Shown: positions 1-6,603 of the stretch, one piece after another
Position numbering within the stretch: position 1 is the first letter of the stretch
Layout: each line of letters starts with the position of its first letter
Assembly (NCBI GenBank): GCA_902783235.1
Contig: CACZQG010000228.1
Span: 1 to 8,504, forward strand
Origin: an uncultured Ruminococcus sp.
Lineage (GTDB): Bacteria; Bacillota; Clostridia; Oscillospirales; Ruminococcaceae
Length of the DNA: 8,504 bases
Reading direction: 5' to 3'
Notes under the pieces: model-generated
Databases searched by the model: none
Seen by the model: the letters and a program-made list of their open reading frames with translations, nothing else
What the model was told of the DNA's origin: nothing
Position numbers and translations under genes: made by a program

Positions 1-95
1 CCAAATTTTAAATTTGGATAGAAATGCAAATGCCCTTGGGGCATATTCTTCGCATAAATCTTCAAGATTTAATTGGGACATCAATAAAAAACAAC
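1..95 (-). repeat. Palindrome-rich intergenic repeat, left copy
   Basis: Three palindromes lie here: 1-17 (8-bp arms CCAAATTT/AAATTTGG around one T), 30-44 (ATGCCC, 3-nt loop, GGGCAT) and 56-70 (AAATCTT/AAGATTT around one C). Bases 45-95 recur as the reverse complement at 8414-8460: 32 bases are identical, then there is one mismatch, ten identical bases and a 4-base length difference in an A-run. The repeat begins only three bases past the stop codon of the DUF2156 gene, so it forms the 3' end of that minus-strand transcript, and the GC-rich 30-44 hairpin followed by a T-rich stretch could be a weak terminator. Position 1 falls at the outer edge of a palindrome, so the element probably continues to the left. 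Two copies in 8.5 kb suggest a dispersed family; that is inference. Confidence 0.75.
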
Positions 96-98
96 GGA

Positions 99-1001
99 TC
101 AATCATCGCCCTTATATCTGGCTGTATATTTTTTTAATAGCATAACGGGACGATATGACATTTTTGAGTGTCTCAGTCCCGGGATATCCAGATCGTTCTC
201 ACGGTTGATATATTTGATATTTGGTTTGGTACTTTGAATATATCTGGCAAATTCACGGTTTATCATATTGTATGCACCCCTGATGCTCTCATCTGCTTTT
301 TCAAATACCACATCATAGGTATGCCGGCTGATACGCTGACCCACAGTAAGAGCTGCTATGCGATCCTCCACAAACAGGACTATCCCATCCACCCTTAAAT
401 CGGGGTAATTTTCCAGCACGTTGAACATGGAATTCTTTTCCGCCAGAAGACTGTCACGGGCGGATTCCTCCTCACGCTGCATCTTGTCATAATACCACAT
501 GGTTATAAAATCACGGCATTTGGGCAGATTGGTAAAGCTTATCTCCTCAGTATGCCAGTCGGGGTATGTATTTATAAAGCCATTTACATGATTGCGCTTT
601 TTAGCCAGTTTTTTCCCCTTCAATGATGCAAGGGCTTCTATATCATAAATATAATCAAAGCTGCCGCTGTCTTCGGTAAACTCAAATCTGCCGGGGTATT
701 CCCGTTCCAGCTCCTCCATGTATTTTTCCGTCACTCTTGAAATAACAACTTCATCTGTCATTGCTTTCATCTGTTCCAGCGCAGCGGTAGTCAGATACGG
801 GACAGGAGGTAAAAATCTGTCAAAGTTTGAGGAATATATAAAGAAGCTGTCAGGAGTCTTTACCATTCTGAATCCGTATCTGTCCTTCCACACATACATA
901 CCTAAAAGACAGTCCTCACACGCCATGCTGTCCTTATTCATCAGTATATTCCCGATAGTCTTATAGTCCCCCTGCTTAAATATGTAAATATTGTCATTCA
1001 T
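99..1001 (-). CDS. DUF2156 domain protein (GNAT-like fold, acyl/aminoacyl-transferase related)
   Basis: This 300-aa protein has the hallmarks of the DUF2156 family, whose fold is a tandem GNAT domain related to the lysyl-phosphatidylglycerol synthase C-terminal domain. The family signature regions are DYIYDIEALASLKGKKL (116-132) followed by KKRNHVNGF (134-142), and near the C-terminus INRENDLDIPGLRHSKMSY (265-283), which forms the typical end of the second GNAT unit. The segment between them has the alternating acidic/hydrophobic pattern usual for the family. There is no signal peptide or membrane segment, so it is probably cytoplasmic. The start ATG at 999-1001 has a GAGGA-type ribosome site 11 bases upstream, inside the preceding gene, and the two reading frames overlap by 8 bases, so translation is probably coupled. 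The substrate is unknown; a transferase role using an acyl-CoA or aminoacyl-tRNA donor is inferred from the fold only. Family assignment is confident, function is not. Confidence 0.85.
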   Translation of the reverse strand: MNDNIYIFKQGDYKTIGNILMNKDSMACEDCLLGMYVWKDRYGFRMVKTPDSFFIYSSNFDRFLPPVPYLTTAALEQMKAMTDEVVISRVTEKYMEELEREYPGRFEFTEDSGSFDYIYDIEALASLKGKKLAKKRNHVNGFINTYPDWHTEEISFTNLPKCRDFITMWYYDKMQREEESARDSLLAEKNSMFNVLENYPDLRVDGIVLFVEDRIAALTVGQRISRHTYDVVFEKADESIRGAYNMINREFARYIQSTKPNIKYINRENDLDIPGLRHSKMSYRPVMLLKKYTARYKGDD

Positions 1002-1521
1002 CTGCGGTTAAATCCTCTGTTATCTCAAATAATCTTTCATAGGACGGCTCAAATGGGCGTATGATATGCTTTCCCGAATTGATAAGATCTATAAGCTTCT
1101 GTTTCAGACTGCCATTAAGAAGCTTTACTGCATTTATGCGGAAGGCAGTATCTACTGCATGGCATGAAGGTGCCAGAGTAATATATATACGTCCCTTATC
1201 ATTCATGACCCTTATAGGCCAAAGACTACACTCTATAGGCTTCACTTCCGTGGGAAGAGTACAGCCGCAGTCTTCATCAAGGGCGATACAGCGGTATTCC
1301 TCCGCTCTTTCATAAGGCTTTTTTTGACGCAGTACACTTTTAAGGCGGTAGCCGAAGCCCTCAGCCTTATGAGATACAGCATTCTCATCATTCAGGTGTT
1401 CTCTTATAAGTGCTGCCTTTCTTTCGGATACCATAGGCATCTCCCATCTGCTGGTCTCATAAAAAACACAGCAGTTGCGGCAGTCTGCACATTTTTCCGG
1501 TCTAAGGATCTTTTCTAACAT
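994..1521 (-). CDS. YkgJ-like cysteine-cluster protein (CxxCxxCC family)
   Basis: This 175-aa protein starts with a metal-binding type cluster, Cys11-x2-Cys14-x2-Cys17-Cys18, the defining pattern of the CxxCxxCC (YkgJ/UPF0153) family. Further cysteines at 78, 85, 87, 98 and 120 fit the second half of the family pattern (C-I-A-L-D...G-C-T...P-I-E-C-S-L-W-P), and together they could ligate zinc or an iron-sulfur cluster. The molecular role of the family is not established; no catalytic motif beyond the cysteines is visible. It has no signal peptide. The ATG at 1519-1521 is preceded by GGAG six bases upstream. It is the first gene of a two-gene minus-strand operon: its last codons overlap the DUF2156 gene by 8 bases. 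A TTTACA-17-TATAAT promoter lies about 120 bases upstream. The shared operon suggests the two proteins act together, possibly with this one as a metal-dependent partner; that is inference. Confidence 0.82.
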   Translation of the reverse strand: MLEKILRPEKCADCRNCCVFYETSRWEMPMVSERKAALIREHLNDENAVSHKAEGFGYRLKSVLRQKKPYERAEEYRCIALDEDCGCTLPTEVKPIECSLWPIRVMNDKGRIYITLAPSCHAVDTAFRINAVKLLNGSLKQKLIDLINSGKHIIRPFEPSYERLFEITEDLTADE

Positions 1522-1540
1522 AACCTACTCCAATATAATG

Positions 1541-1600
1541 TTTATTTAAGGCAATACCGCAGAAAGCCCTACACCTCATGATACCCTGCTCCTCATGATA
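1541..1600. repeat. Degenerate GGCAATACC repeat, copy 1, with an internal 10-bp direct repeat
   Basis: The block TTTATTTA ... GGCAATACC at 1541-1558 and the following bases resemble 1686-1725: about 20 of 25 positions match from GGCAATACC onward (1550-1574 against 1700-1724). Within this copy CCTCATGATA occurs twice, at 1574-1583 and 1591-1600, a 17-base period. The copy lies in the 5' leader of the cysteine-cluster/DUF2156 operon, between its promoter and its first start codon. Confidence 0.55.
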
Positions 1601-1647
1601 TAAGATATGCATTGTTTCCATAGATAAGGCATCTGCGACATAGATAT

Positions 1648-1676
1648 ATTATATCATATTCAAAAGGATTTGTAAA
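1648..1676 (-). promoter_or_regulatory. Promoter of the cysteine-cluster/DUF2156 operon
   Basis: On the minus strand, TTTACA (1671-1676) and TATAAT (1648-1653) are separated by exactly 17 bases, five of six and six of six matches to the main sigma factor consensus. Transcription would start near 1641 and give a leader of about 120 bases that carries repeat copy 1. Confidence 0.75.
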
Positions 1677-1685
1677 CTTTAAAAG

Positions 1686-1746
1686 TTTATTTATGTTATG
1701 GCAATACCACACAAAGACCGTGCATCAGATCACACATGATCGATGC
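1686..1746. repeat. Degenerate GGCAATACC repeat, copy 2, with hairpin
   Basis: This is the same block as at 1541-1600 (TTTATTTA at 1686-1693, GGCAATACC at 1700-1708). It ends in a strong hairpin at 1722-1746: GCATC/GATGC and GATCA/TGATC stems, ten base pairs with one bulged A and a CACA loop. On the minus strand the hairpin begins ten bases after the stop codon of the 188-aa gene, so it may protect or terminate that transcript, though the tract after it is not clearly U-rich. Confidence 0.55.
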
Positions 1747-1755
1747 CGTAAGCTG

Positions 1756-2322
1756 TCATTTTTGTTCTGCAAACTCCATTATCGCCGGCAAGTTGTCTAT
1801 TATGAATTGCTGGGCACTTCTGTTATATAAAACCGCCCGATAGATGCCGTTTGGCCCCTGTCTCAATTCTGTGGAAATACCAATATTTTCCCCTTCGGCT
1901 GTAGGGGTCTTATACTTTTTATCATTAATTGTTTCTGTAGTCAGAAAGCCGGTCTGCAAGAGCCATCCGGTAACATCAGTGGTTTTGAGTTTTTTCATAA
2001 TATTCTCATCTATATTTGAATTTATACTGCCCGCCAATGTTGAAATATTGACCTCACCTGCCAGCGGTACGATACTGCTCAATTGCTCCTCCGAAAGATA
2101 AAAGGGTGCTTTTTCCGAGCGCTTGAGAGCCTTTTTTTGCACCTCTCCCCCATTGTCTATCACCTTGCCAAGCACACCTGACACATAAAATAAGCATCTG
2201 GATATCCTTACATTGTTGACTATGTCGCTGTCCGGCAGAGTATTTCCCGTTAACGGATCTATCCCCTGTGCCAGACTGTCGATATACATTTTTGCTCGTT
2301 TCATTATTTCCAGCTCTGTCAT
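1756..2322 (-). CDS. Conserved hypothetical protein, 188 aa, possible winged-helix C-terminal half
   Basis: I do not recognise a named family. The start is probably ATG at 2320-2322, giving MTELEIMKRAKMYIDSL; a GTG three codons upstream (2329-2331) would also be in frame, but AGGAAG at 2331-2336 sits 8 bases before the ATG and overlaps the GTG. The N-terminal 60 residues look helical, with the notable segment PDSDIVNNVRISRCLFYVS (30-48). Residues 112-150 (KKLKTTDVTGWLLQTGFL, then KKYKTPTAEGENIGI) have the look of a winged helix: a recognition-like helix, a short beta hairpin, then T-x-x-G-x-x-x-G-I. The C-terminus is YNRSAQQFIIDNLPAIM. There are no membrane segments or signal peptide. It is transcribed alone, divergently from pckG. 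DNA binding is plausible from the winged-helix look, but this is inference; a phage-type or housekeeping accessory protein is equally possible. Confidence 0.75.
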   Translation of the reverse strand: MTELEIMKRAKMYIDSLAQGIDPLTGNTLPDSDIVNNVRISRCLFYVSGVLGKVIDNGGEVQKKALKRSEKAPFYLSEEQLSSIVPLAGEVNISTLAGSINSNIDENIMKKLKTTDVTGWLLQTGFLTTETINDKKYKTPTAEGENIGISTELRQGPNGIYRAVLYNRSAQQFIIDNLPAIMEFAEQK

Positions 2323-2368
2323 TTTTAACACTTCCTATCAAATCTGAACCAATAAAATCTTTAATAAA

Positions 2369-2397
2369 ATAATAGCACATTAATCAAAAATTGTCAA
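2369..2397 (-). promoter_or_regulatory. Promoter of the 188-aa hypothetical gene
   Basis: On the minus strand TTGACA (2392-2397) and TATTAT (2369-2374) are 17 bases apart. The -35 box is a perfect match and the -10 box has five of six. It stands back to back with the pckG promoter: 27 bases separate the two -35 boxes, so one bound regulator could affect both. Confidence 0.75.
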
Positions 2398-2424
2398 ATT
2401 AGTTACAAATACAGAAAATTAATA

Positions 2425-2453
2425 TTGACATATCCTGAAAAAAAAGCTATAAT
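2425..2453 (+). promoter_or_regulatory. pckG promoter, full consensus
   Basis: TTGACA (2425-2430) and TATAAT (2448-2453) are separated by 17 bases, a perfect match to the vegetative sigma consensus. Transcription should begin near 2460 and give a leader of about 100 bases. Such a promoter implies strong, possibly constitutive expression unless an operator or leader structure limits it. Confidence 0.85.
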
Positions 2454-2478
2454 TATATTGGAGAAGATTTGAAATATC

Positions 2479-2535
2479 AAAGGAGCATATCCTTTTGTTT
2501 TCTAAGCTTCTGTTACCAAAAAGCGGTGTAACGCT
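2479..2535 (+). promoter_or_regulatory. Inverted repeats in the pckG leader
   Basis: The leader holds AAAGGA/TCCTTT (2479-2484 and 2490-2495, 5-base loop), just downstream of the expected start site, where an operator would fit. Further on, GTTAC/GTAAC (2512-2516, 2528-2532) and AGCG/CGCT (2522-2525, 2532-2535) share bases and cannot both form. A second TATAAT at 2535-2540 has only a weak -35 match (TTACCA, 2513-2518). The stems are short and no known riboswitch is recognisable, so a regulatory role is only possible. Confidence 0.3.
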
Positions 2536-2560
2536 ATAATAAACCAAGGAGGATAAAACA

Positions 2561-4396
2561 ATGTCACTGACAAACAACCCTAATGTTTTAAAGTGGGTAG
2601 AGGAAATGACTGCCCTGACAAAGCCTGATAAGGTAGTATGGATCGACGGTTCCAAGGAACAGCTTGATTCTCTTATTGAAGAGGTAACATCTCTCCCCGA
2701 CGGCGATAAGGATAAGATGTATAAGCTCAATCCTGATAAGCTTCCCGGCTGTCTTTATCACAGAACTCTCCCCAATGACGTAGCTCGAGTTGAAGACAGA
2801 ACATTTATCTGCTGCCGCAATAAGGAAGATGCAGGTCCTACAAACAACTGGTGCGACCCCAAGGAAATGTACGCTAAGCTCACACCTATGTATGACGGTG
2901 TTATGAAGGGCAGAACAATGTACGTTATCCCTTACTCAATGGGTCCTATCGGCTCCTCACTGGCTAAGGTGGGCGTAGAGCTTACAGATTCTATCTACGT
3001 TGTTCTTAACATGAACATTATGACAAGAATGGGTAAGGATGCATTCAAGAACTTAGGTGATACTTCCAACGACTTTGTAAGAGGTCTTCACTCCAAGGCT
3101 GATGTTGATCCCGAAAAGAGATACATCGTTCACTTCCCTGAGGATAATACTATCTGGTCGATCAACTCTGCTTACGGCGGAAACGTACTTTTGGGCAAAA
3201 AGTGCTTTGCACTTCGTATTGCTTCCTACCAGGGCAAGAACGAAGGCTGGATGGCTGAACATATGCTCATCCTGGGCGTTAAGAAGCCCGACGGTGAGGT
3301 CAAGTACATAACAGCTGCTTTCCCGTCTGCCTGCGGTAAGACAAATCTGGCAATGCTCATTCCCCCGGAGGGATACAAGAAGGACGGCTATGAAGTATTC
3401 ACAGTCGGTGACGATATCGCATGGATGAAGCAGGGCGAGGATGGCAAGCTGTACGCTATCAACCCCGAAAACGGCTTCTTCGGTGTTGCTCCCGGTACAA
3501 ATGCCAAATCCAACTACAATGCTCTTGCTTCAACCTCTAAGAATACAATATTCACAAATGTTGCTATCAACAACGATGACAATACTGTATGGTGGGAAGG
3601 TCTTGACAAGAATCCTCCTGTAAATGCTACAGAATGGAAGGGCGAAAAGGTAAACGGCAAGGAATATACTTCCGTTATAGGTGCTGACGGCAAGCCTCAG
3701 AAGCTGGCTCACCCCAACTCAAGATTTACAGCTCCTGCTGAAAACTGCCCCTGCATCTCCCCTGAGTTCAACAACCCCAAGGGCGTTCCGGTATCCGCTA
3801 TTATCTTCGGCGGCAGAAGAGCTTCCACAACACCTCTTGTATATCAGTCATTTGACTGGACACACGGTACATATGTAGGTTCTGCTGTATCCTCCGAGAC
3901 AACAGCAGCTGCTACAGGTGCTGTTGGCGTACTCAGACATGATCCAATGGCTATGAAGCCCTTCATCGGCTATAATGTTGGCGACTACTGGGCACACTGG
4001 CTTGAAATGGGTAAGAAGCTGGGCGACAATGCTCCTAAGATATTCAATGTTAACTGGTTCAAGCAGGACGAAAACGGCAACTTTATCTGGCCAGGTTTCG
4101 GCGACAACATGAGAGTTCTGGACTGGATCATCAAGAGATGTGAAGGCAAGATCGATGCTGATGAAACAGCTATCGGATATGTTCCCAAGAAGGGTGACAT
4201 CAATGTTAAGGGTATTGAAGACGAAGTAACACCCGAGATCATGGAGAAGCTCCTTGCAGTTGACAAGGATCTCTGGACAAAGGAGATTGCTGAAATGAGA
4301 AGATACTACAAGGAAGACATCGCTGACAAGGGCGGTAGGATCCCTGCTGAGCTTGAAGAAGAGCTTAACAAGCTTGAAGCAAGACTTAACAAGTAA
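2561..4396 (+). CDS. pckG: Phosphoenolpyruvate carboxykinase, GTP-dependent
   Basis: This cytoplasmic enzyme interconverts oxaloacetate + GTP and PEP + CO2 + GDP. At 611 aa it has the normal length of the GTP family. Visible active-site parts in order: Arg76 in ARVEDRT (substrate binding), YGGN (205-208) with Lys213/214, His234 in AEHMLILG (metal binding), the P-loop FPSACGKTN (254-262) with the characteristic reactive Cys258, the kinase-2 motif VGDDIAWM (282-289), INPENGFFGVAPGT (300-313), FGGRR (416-420), the lid loop SETTAAATG (445-453) and the guanine pocket region around NVNWFKQDENGNFIWPGFG (496-514). No key residue is missing. ATG 2561 is preceded by AAGGAGG. Codon use is strongly biased (AAG for Lys, TTC for Phe, AAC for Asn), unlike its neighbours, which together with the consensus promoter suggests abundant expression. 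In fermentative ruminococci the enzyme probably runs toward oxaloacetate for succinate formation; that direction is inference. Confidence 0.97.
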   Translation: MSLTNNPNVLKWVEEMTALTKPDKVVWIDGSKEQLDSLIEEVTSLPDGDKDKMYKLNPDKLPGCLYHRTLPNDVARVEDRTFICCRNKEDAGPTNNWCDPKEMYAKLTPMYDGVMKGRTMYVIPYSMGPIGSSLAKVGVELTDSIYVVLNMNIMTRMGKDAFKNLGDTSNDFVRGLHSKADVDPEKRYIVHFPEDNTIWSINSAYGGNVLLGKKCFALRIASYQGKNEGWMAEHMLILGVKKPDGEVKYITAAFPSACGKTNLAMLIPPEGYKKDGYEVFTVGDDIAWMKQGEDGKLYAINPENGFFGVAPGTNAKSNYNALASTSKNTIFTNVAINNDDNTVWWEGLDKNPPVNATEWKGEKVNGKEYTSVIGADGKPQKLAHPNSRFTAPAENCPCISPEFNNPKGVPVSAIIFGGRRASTTPLVYQSFDWTHGTYVGSAVSSETTAAATGAVGVLRHDPMAMKPFIGYNVGDYWAHWLEMGKKLGDNAPKIFNVNWFKQDENGNFIWPGFGDNMRVLDWIIKRCEGKIDADETAIGYVPKKGDINVKGIEDEVTPEIMEKLLAVDKDLWTKEIAEMRRYYKEDIADKGGRIPAELEEELNKLEARLNK

Positions 4397-4415
4397 TCAT
4401 ATTATTAAAACATAT

Positions 4416-4450
4416 ACAAAATGCACATGAGTATTTTATGTGCATTTTGT
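4416..4450 (+). terminator. Terminator of pckG
   Basis: A perfect 13-bp stem, ACAAAATGCACAT (4416-4428) with ATGTGCATTTTGT (4438-4450), encloses a 9-base loop and is followed by TATTTTAT. It lies 19 bases after the pckG stop codon. The stem is AT-rich outside its TGCACA core, so some read-through into the lipoprotein gene 28 bases downstream is plausible. Confidence 0.8.
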
Positions 4451-4477
4451 TATTTTATGATGAGGAGATATAGATTT

Positions 4478-5755
4478 ATGAAAAAAATCACAGCAATACT
4501 GCTTACCATTTCAATGATAATGGGACTGACCGCCTGCGGTGATAATAACAGTTCATCAGAAAAAGCTGATTCATCGGACAAGTCCTCAGAAAGCAGTTTA
4601 TACGAAAGCAGCAGCTCATCTGAATCCACCACGAAAGAAAGCTCACAGTCTGAAGCCGAGGCAGAAGAATCTCTTGTTGACGGGCTTACAAAGGCAGAAT
4701 ATGACAGTATGACAGCGGAAGACCTTTTAAAGCATATTTCCAATCCTGAAAAGGTTACAGCAGAGGAATATGTATGGCTCATATCCACTCTTGCATACGT
4801 TGATATCGAAAATGAAGAGAAAGCAGTCAATTATATGGGGCTTACCCAGAATATCACAGAGGAAGCTATACATTCTATCAAATCCAAGGCAAGACCGGAA
4901 CCGGGAGAGTATATGGATAAGCTGCTGGAAAGTCCTGTCCCCCAGATAAGAGGCTATGCCATGAGTCAGATGACATCGCTCTTCGGTGTCTCCGATGCAA
5001 ATCTTGAAAGGGCAAAAAAGCTTCTTGAAACAGAGGAGGACACATTTGTTCTTTACTGTGCCATAAACGCCCTTTCCAATGAGCTTACCAAGGATAAAGC
5101 TTTTTCCGATTTTGCCTATAAAATGTCCGAATCCCCTGATCCGAAGCTGCGCTTCAAGGCTGCTGTCGCCATTGGCAACTACTGGTCAAGAGGTGTGGAG
5201 GGTGCTGCTGATAAGATAATTGAAATGATGAATGACAGTGACCCTGAGATCAAAAAAATTGCCTGTGAAAGAGCAGGCGGTCTTAATGATGATGCAGTGA
5301 TCGAACCACTGGTAAAAATAATTAACGATCCACAGCAGGCAAAATTCCACTATAGCTGCGTATACTCACTTATGGATATGTGGTATGACTACCCATTCCA
5401 TGATGACACAAATGAAAAGGCATATAAGGCTGCTATGGATTACTTCAAGACCTCTGCAAGAAATAATGATACCCCTGCCTGGAATGCAATAGGACTTCTG
5501 AAAAATATAGCAGAGGACAAATACGATGACTGGAAGAAAAGAGCATCCTATTTTGACACCGATGATCTGTATGATGTCATGACGGAAATAGTCAGGGACG
5601 AAAATGCAAACTGGATGGCAAGAACTGCCGCTGTTGACGTAATAAAAATACATTGCTCATCTCAGCAGTTTGATGAGCTCGGTTCAACAGTCGCTGCCCT
5701 TTCCGATAAAAAGGCTGATTATATCAAAGACGAATATGACAAGCAGAAAGGCTGA
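4478..5755 (+). CDS. HEAT-like repeat lipoprotein
   Basis: This 425-aa protein is a predicted surface lipoprotein. The signal peptide MKKITAILLTISMIMG ends in a lipobox LTAC, with Cys20 as the lipidated residue. Residues 22-66 form a Ser/Glu-rich linker, and from about 140 to 400 there are helical pairs of HEAT type, best seen in PQIRGYAMSQMTSL (155-168), PKLRFKAAVAIGNYW (222-236), PEIKKIACERAGGL (256-269) and NANWMARTAAVDVI. HEAT arrays usually bind other proteins; no enzymatic motif is visible. The reading frame stays open 19 codons further upstream, but that part lies inside the pckG terminator; GGAG at 4464-4467, 10 bases before ATG 4478, and the signal peptide fix the start. No convincing promoter lies between the pckG terminator and the gene, so read-through from pckG may supply its transcript. 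The partner is unknown. Confidence 0.85.
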   Translation: MKKITAILLTISMIMGLTACGDNNSSSEKADSSDKSSESSLYESSSSSESTTKESSQSEAEAEESLVDGLTKAEYDSMTAEDLLKHISNPEKVTAEEYVWLISTLAYVDIENEEKAVNYMGLTQNITEEAIHSIKSKARPEPGEYMDKLLESPVPQIRGYAMSQMTSLFGVSDANLERAKKLLETEEDTFVLYCAINALSNELTKDKAFSDFAYKMSESPDPKLRFKAAVAIGNYWSRGVEGAADKIIEMMNDSDPEIKKIACERAGGLNDDAVIEPLVKIINDPQQAKFHYSCVYSLMDMWYDYPFHDDTNEKAYKAAMDYFKTSARNNDTPAWNAIGLLKNIAEDKYDDWKKRASYFDTDDLYDVMTEIVRDENANWMARTAAVDVIKIHCSSQQFDELGSTVAALSDKKADYIKDEYDKQKG

Positions 5756-5762
5756 GATACCA

Positions 5763-5833
5763 ATACTAATATCTAATTAGAATAATTGAAAAGGTCGCTT
5801 TTTGAAAAAAGCTCCGCAAAAACTTTTAGTTTC
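5763..5833 (+). repeat. Dispersed repeat, copy 1
   Basis: This 71-base element recurs at 8254-8314 in the same orientation. Both begin ATACTAATAT and share a 21-base identical core (5795-5815 and 8276-8296) made of a C-G-C-T5-G-A6-G-C-T-C-C pattern, then CAAAA, CTTTTAG and TTC with single differences. The core is itself a near-palindrome (GCTTTTT/AAAAAGC). Copy 1 is 10 bases longer between the ends and the core. It begins eight bases after the lipoprotein stop codon. Confidence 0.7.
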
Positions 5834-5979
5834 GCTCATACTTTGACCGATACGGCAGTTATGAGCACGAAGAGCTGCTGAAATGATAACACAATAAAAA
5901 AGTTTATATAGCTTTTTTCATATAGCTTTCAACAATATCAAGTCCTTTTATCAGGTCTTGGCATAAAGCAGAGGTTATT

Positions 5980-6028
5980 AAAACCGCACTGCACAAGGGT
6001 CTGCTACGGCTTTGTGCGGTGCGGTTTT
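5980..6028. terminator. Bidirectional terminator between the lipoprotein and amidase genes
   Basis: A 17-bp stem with one G-U pair (5980-5996 with 6012-6028, cores CCGCAC and GTGCGG) encloses a 15-base loop. The plus strand continues in T6 (6025-6030) and the minus strand in TTTTAATAA, so it can stop the lipoprotein transcript from the left and the amidase transcript from the right. The plus-strand T run touches the amidase stop codon (6030-6032). Confidence 0.88.
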
Positions 6029-6029
6029 T

Positions 6030-6518
6030 TCAGTAATTCTTCCGGACACCCAGTATTCTTATACACCTGACATCCTTGTAGTCATAGCTGGAAAGCGGAC
6101 GGTCATAGGCATCATTTGAATGGGCAGCTATAAGTATATCTCCCTCCATTTTTGCCACCACCAGCAATGAATGATAAAATTTCTCAGTATCCCCCAGCTG
6201 AACAATATCCCCTGCACGAGCCTGCTCCACAGGTACCGCTGCCCCGAAGGGACCTGTACTTTTATTGGTCGTCATAAATCTATAGAAAAACTCGGCACTT
6301 GTCCATGCCGGAGCACGGTCATCAACAGAAATGTAGTACCATCCCGTATCAGGGGTATAATTCATAACAGCGCCACCTGCATACAGACACTGGGATACAA
6401 AATTAGTGCAGTCTCCGCCTATCTCCTCAAAGTTATAATACTCGGGATTTCGCAGATATGCCCATTTCTTTGCATATTCTATCATCTCTTTTACATCAAC
6501 AGTATATTCCTTATACAT
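6030..6518 (-). CDS. Amidase_6 domain protein (putative cysteine amidase)
   Basis: This 162-aa protein is essentially one Amidase_6 domain. The signature GGDCTNFVSQCLYAGG spans residues 34-49, with Cys37 as the likely nucleophile; His116 in FYHSLLV is the likely general base, and the region HSNDAYDRPLSSY (133-145) is the usual third active-site segment. WYYISVDDRAPAWT (60-73) and RAGDIVQLGD (101-110) are also typical. The fold is related to NlpC/P60-type peptidases, so an amide or peptide bond, perhaps in the cell wall, is the expected target, but there is no signal peptide or wall-binding domain, which leaves its site of action open. The frame is open for 11 more codons upstream (to 6551), but GGGAGG at 6525-6530, six bases before ATG 6516-6518, marks this start. 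It is separated from the Sel1 gene by a hairpin and a probable promoter. Confidence 0.87.
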   Translation of the reverse strand: MYKEYTVDVKEMIEYAKKWAYLRNPEYYNFEEIGGDCTNFVSQCLYAGGAVMNYTPDTGWYYISVDDRAPAWTSAEFFYRFMTTNKSTGPFGAAVPVEQARAGDIVQLGDTEKFYHSLLVVAKMEGDILIAAHSNDAYDRPLSSYDYKDVRCIRILGVRKNY

Positions 6519-6583
6519 ATATTGCCTCCCATTCAAGCCGTGAGTTATCATCTCTGAATGTGCTTTCTAATGCAATATATGTA
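6514..6583. promoter_or_regulatory. 12-bp inverted repeat spanning the amidase promoter and start codon
   Basis: TACATATATTGC (6514-6525) and its exact complement GCAATATATGTA (6572-6583) lie 46 bases apart. One arm covers the start codon and the edge of the ribosome site; the other covers the -10 box. A second pair, CATTCA/TGAATG (6530-6535, 6555-6560), is nested inside and includes the last base of the ribosome site. They could be paired operator sites or, for the inner stem, a leader hairpin. Confidence 0.35.
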
Positions 6584-6602
6584 CTGATATACAAAATGTG
6601 AA
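6574..6602 (-). promoter_or_regulatory. Probable promoter of the amidase gene
   Basis: On the minus strand TTCACA (6597-6602) and TATATT (6574-6579) are 17 bases apart, each five of six to consensus. The start would be near 6567, giving a leader of about 50 bases. Confidence 0.55.
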
Positions 6603-6603
6603 T

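Larger units (their letters stand above)
5756..6029. other. Intergenic region between convergent genes
   Basis: No reading frame of useful length is present. Besides the repeat at 5763-5833 and the terminator at 5980-6028, it holds an inverted repeat GCTCATA/TATGAGC (5834-5840, 5860-5866) with CCG/CGG inside its loop, directly after the repeat, and a 10-bp direct repeat ATATAGCTTT at 5906-5915 and 5920-5929. No promoter or RNA gene is recognisable. Confidence 0.6.

Noticed and set aside
1..55. 15-codon minus-strand frame starting at ATG 53-55 in the left repeat
   Set aside because: It starts in the repeat at the same place as the right-copy frame, lacks a good ribosome site, and its sequence is shaped by palindromes; it is more likely a by-product of the repeat.
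4421..4477. Longer start of the lipoprotein gene (19 extra codons)
   Set aside because: The extension lies in the pckG terminator, has no ribosome site and would bury the signal peptide.
5906..5929. Short direct repeat as the start of a CRISPR or iteron array
   Set aside because: Only two 10-bp units with a 4-base gap are present, with no further copies and no associated genes.
6519..6551. Longer start of the amidase gene (11 extra codons)
   Set aside because: The GGGAGG ribosome site lies inside the extension and correctly spaces the internal ATG; the family domain also begins just after that Met.
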